64,000 nucleotides of DNA from Verrucomicrobiaceae bacterium (GTDB lineage: Bacteria > Verrucomicrobiota > Verrucomicrobiia > Verrucomicrobiales > Verrucomicrobiaceae): assembly GCA_027489965.1 (NCBI GenBank), contig JAIXZA010000008.1, positions 1 to 64,000 on the forward strand, in the 5' to 3' direction. The notes under the pieces were generated by a model. It was not told where the DNA came from, did not search any database, and was given only the letters and a program-made list of their open reading frames with translations. Positions 63,621 to 64,000 of the stretch are shown piece by piece (the stretch's first letter is position 1; the number at the start of each line of letters is the position of its first letter). A program made the translations under genes and the position numbers.

Positions 63621-64000
63621 TACAAATGATATACGATGCAGTTATGCTTTTCTTAAATTCCCCGTCAAAAAAGTGGGGGATTGGTAGTATAGCATAAAAC
63701 GACTGCTTTTCGCTCTATTTTTTTGAAGCAGCTATTCTGCCAATCTTTAAACACAAGTTGTCTGACAATTTCACGGTTAAATTGAGCAGACGATGACACC
63801 TCCTTAAAACTAAAGTTTGAAGACTTCGTCAATAAGTTTTCACATTTTGTCATTTTTATGAAAATTTAGATTTTCCAGGATTTGGTTTTATAATGATTTA
63901 TTTCTAGCTGAAAGAGATTTGAAGCCATGTGAATTCACTTGTTGCCAGATCTTCCCGAGGTGCTATTCCTTTATTATTGAGGAGGGACAACCAATCTTAA
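63621..64000. other. AT-rich upstream region of the sigma factor gene, 380 bases
   Basis: No ORF is convincing. A promoter candidate for the sigma gene lies at 63686-63694. The rest is AT-rich; GAGGAGGGACAACC at 63979-63992 resembles a ribosome binding site and could belong to a gene beyond the window edge on the plus strand. No tRNA fold was found by eye. Confidence 0.5.
63686..63694 (-). promoter_or_regulatory. Extended -10 promoter for the sigma factor gene
   Basis: Minus-strand TGCTATACT (63694-63686) matches TG-n-TATAAT at all but one base of the hexamer. No good -35 element is 17 bases upstream, as expected for an extended -10. The predicted start near 63679 leaves about 59 bases of leader before the ATG at 63620. 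A second candidate, TTGACG (63668-63663) with CATAAC (63646-63641) 16 bases apart, lies closer to the gene. Confidence 0.35.

Noticed and set aside
1..64000. tRNA, rRNA, CRISPR arrays, insertion sequences, prophage and restriction or toxin-antitoxin genes
   Set aside because: None seen by reading the gaps and the protein families; short RNAs without strong structure could be missed by eye.

Overview
The window looks like a chromosome segment from a Verrucomicrobiota bacterium, probably close to Prosthecobacter or Verrucomicrobium. Three things point there: a four-gene 'Verru_Chthon cassette' of prepilin-like proteins (9163-15281), an exosortase/PEP-CTERM system inside a large exopolysaccharide locus, and an N-terminal WPQFLGPTRN-type PQQ propeller protein common in Planctomycetes and Verrucomicrobia. 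The assignment comes from protein families, not from an rRNA gene. I saw no rRNA, tRNA, CRISPR array, insertion sequence or phage gene.

Layout. 1-7354 holds ordinary single genes: the end of RNA 3'-phosphate cyclase, a Fur regulator, a HAD phosphatase, a membrane protein, a PQQ propeller protein, an EamA transporter, an alkyltransferase-like protein, a PEGA lipoprotein and a stand-alone CoaB. 7499-8998 is xylulokinase. 9163-15281 is the cassette, which I read as a minor-pseudopilin set equivalent to GspH-I-J-K with a very large K-like member. 15288-17078 is a sulfite reductase hemoprotein.

17687-39342 is one continuous minus-strand exopolysaccharide locus of 17 genes, many overlapping by 4 bases. 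In transcription order: GT2, acyltransferase, flippase, GmhA, GT2, polymerase/ligase, two GT4-type enzymes, exosortase-EpsI fusion, acyltransferase, PEP-CTERM protein, PHP phosphoesterase, a PaaK-like/aminotransferase fusion, GT4, WecG/TagA, a two-domain oxidoreductase and a heparinase-like enzyme. A strong bidirectional terminator (17624-17654) closes it. Directly upstream on the same strand are HldA and DAHP synthase. Together the locus can build, flip, polymerise, acylate and trim a heptose-containing polymer and anchor one PEP-CTERM protein. The adenylating/aminotransferase fusion suggests an extra, unassigned modification.

41776-48422 carries Kup (with a hairpin that covers its ribosome binding site), an RlmM-like methyltransferase, an AmgK-like kinase with a MurU-like nucleotidyltransferase (cell-wall sugar recycling) and formate-THF ligase. 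48557-52639 is a 1360-residue secreted CAP protein. 52713-57431 holds Rho with a histone-H1-like N-terminal tail, YebC, AccD and ComF. 57519-62712 on the plus strand has a GH18-like secreted protein, a soluble PAS histidine kinase with an NtrC-type regulator, a 2-hydroxyacid dehydrogenase and MobA. 62733-63620 is an RpoD/SigA-type sigma factor with an AT-rich upstream region to the window end.

Starts were moved inward from the longest open frame in many cases; the reason is given in each entry. Shine-Dalgarno sequences are generally weak here.
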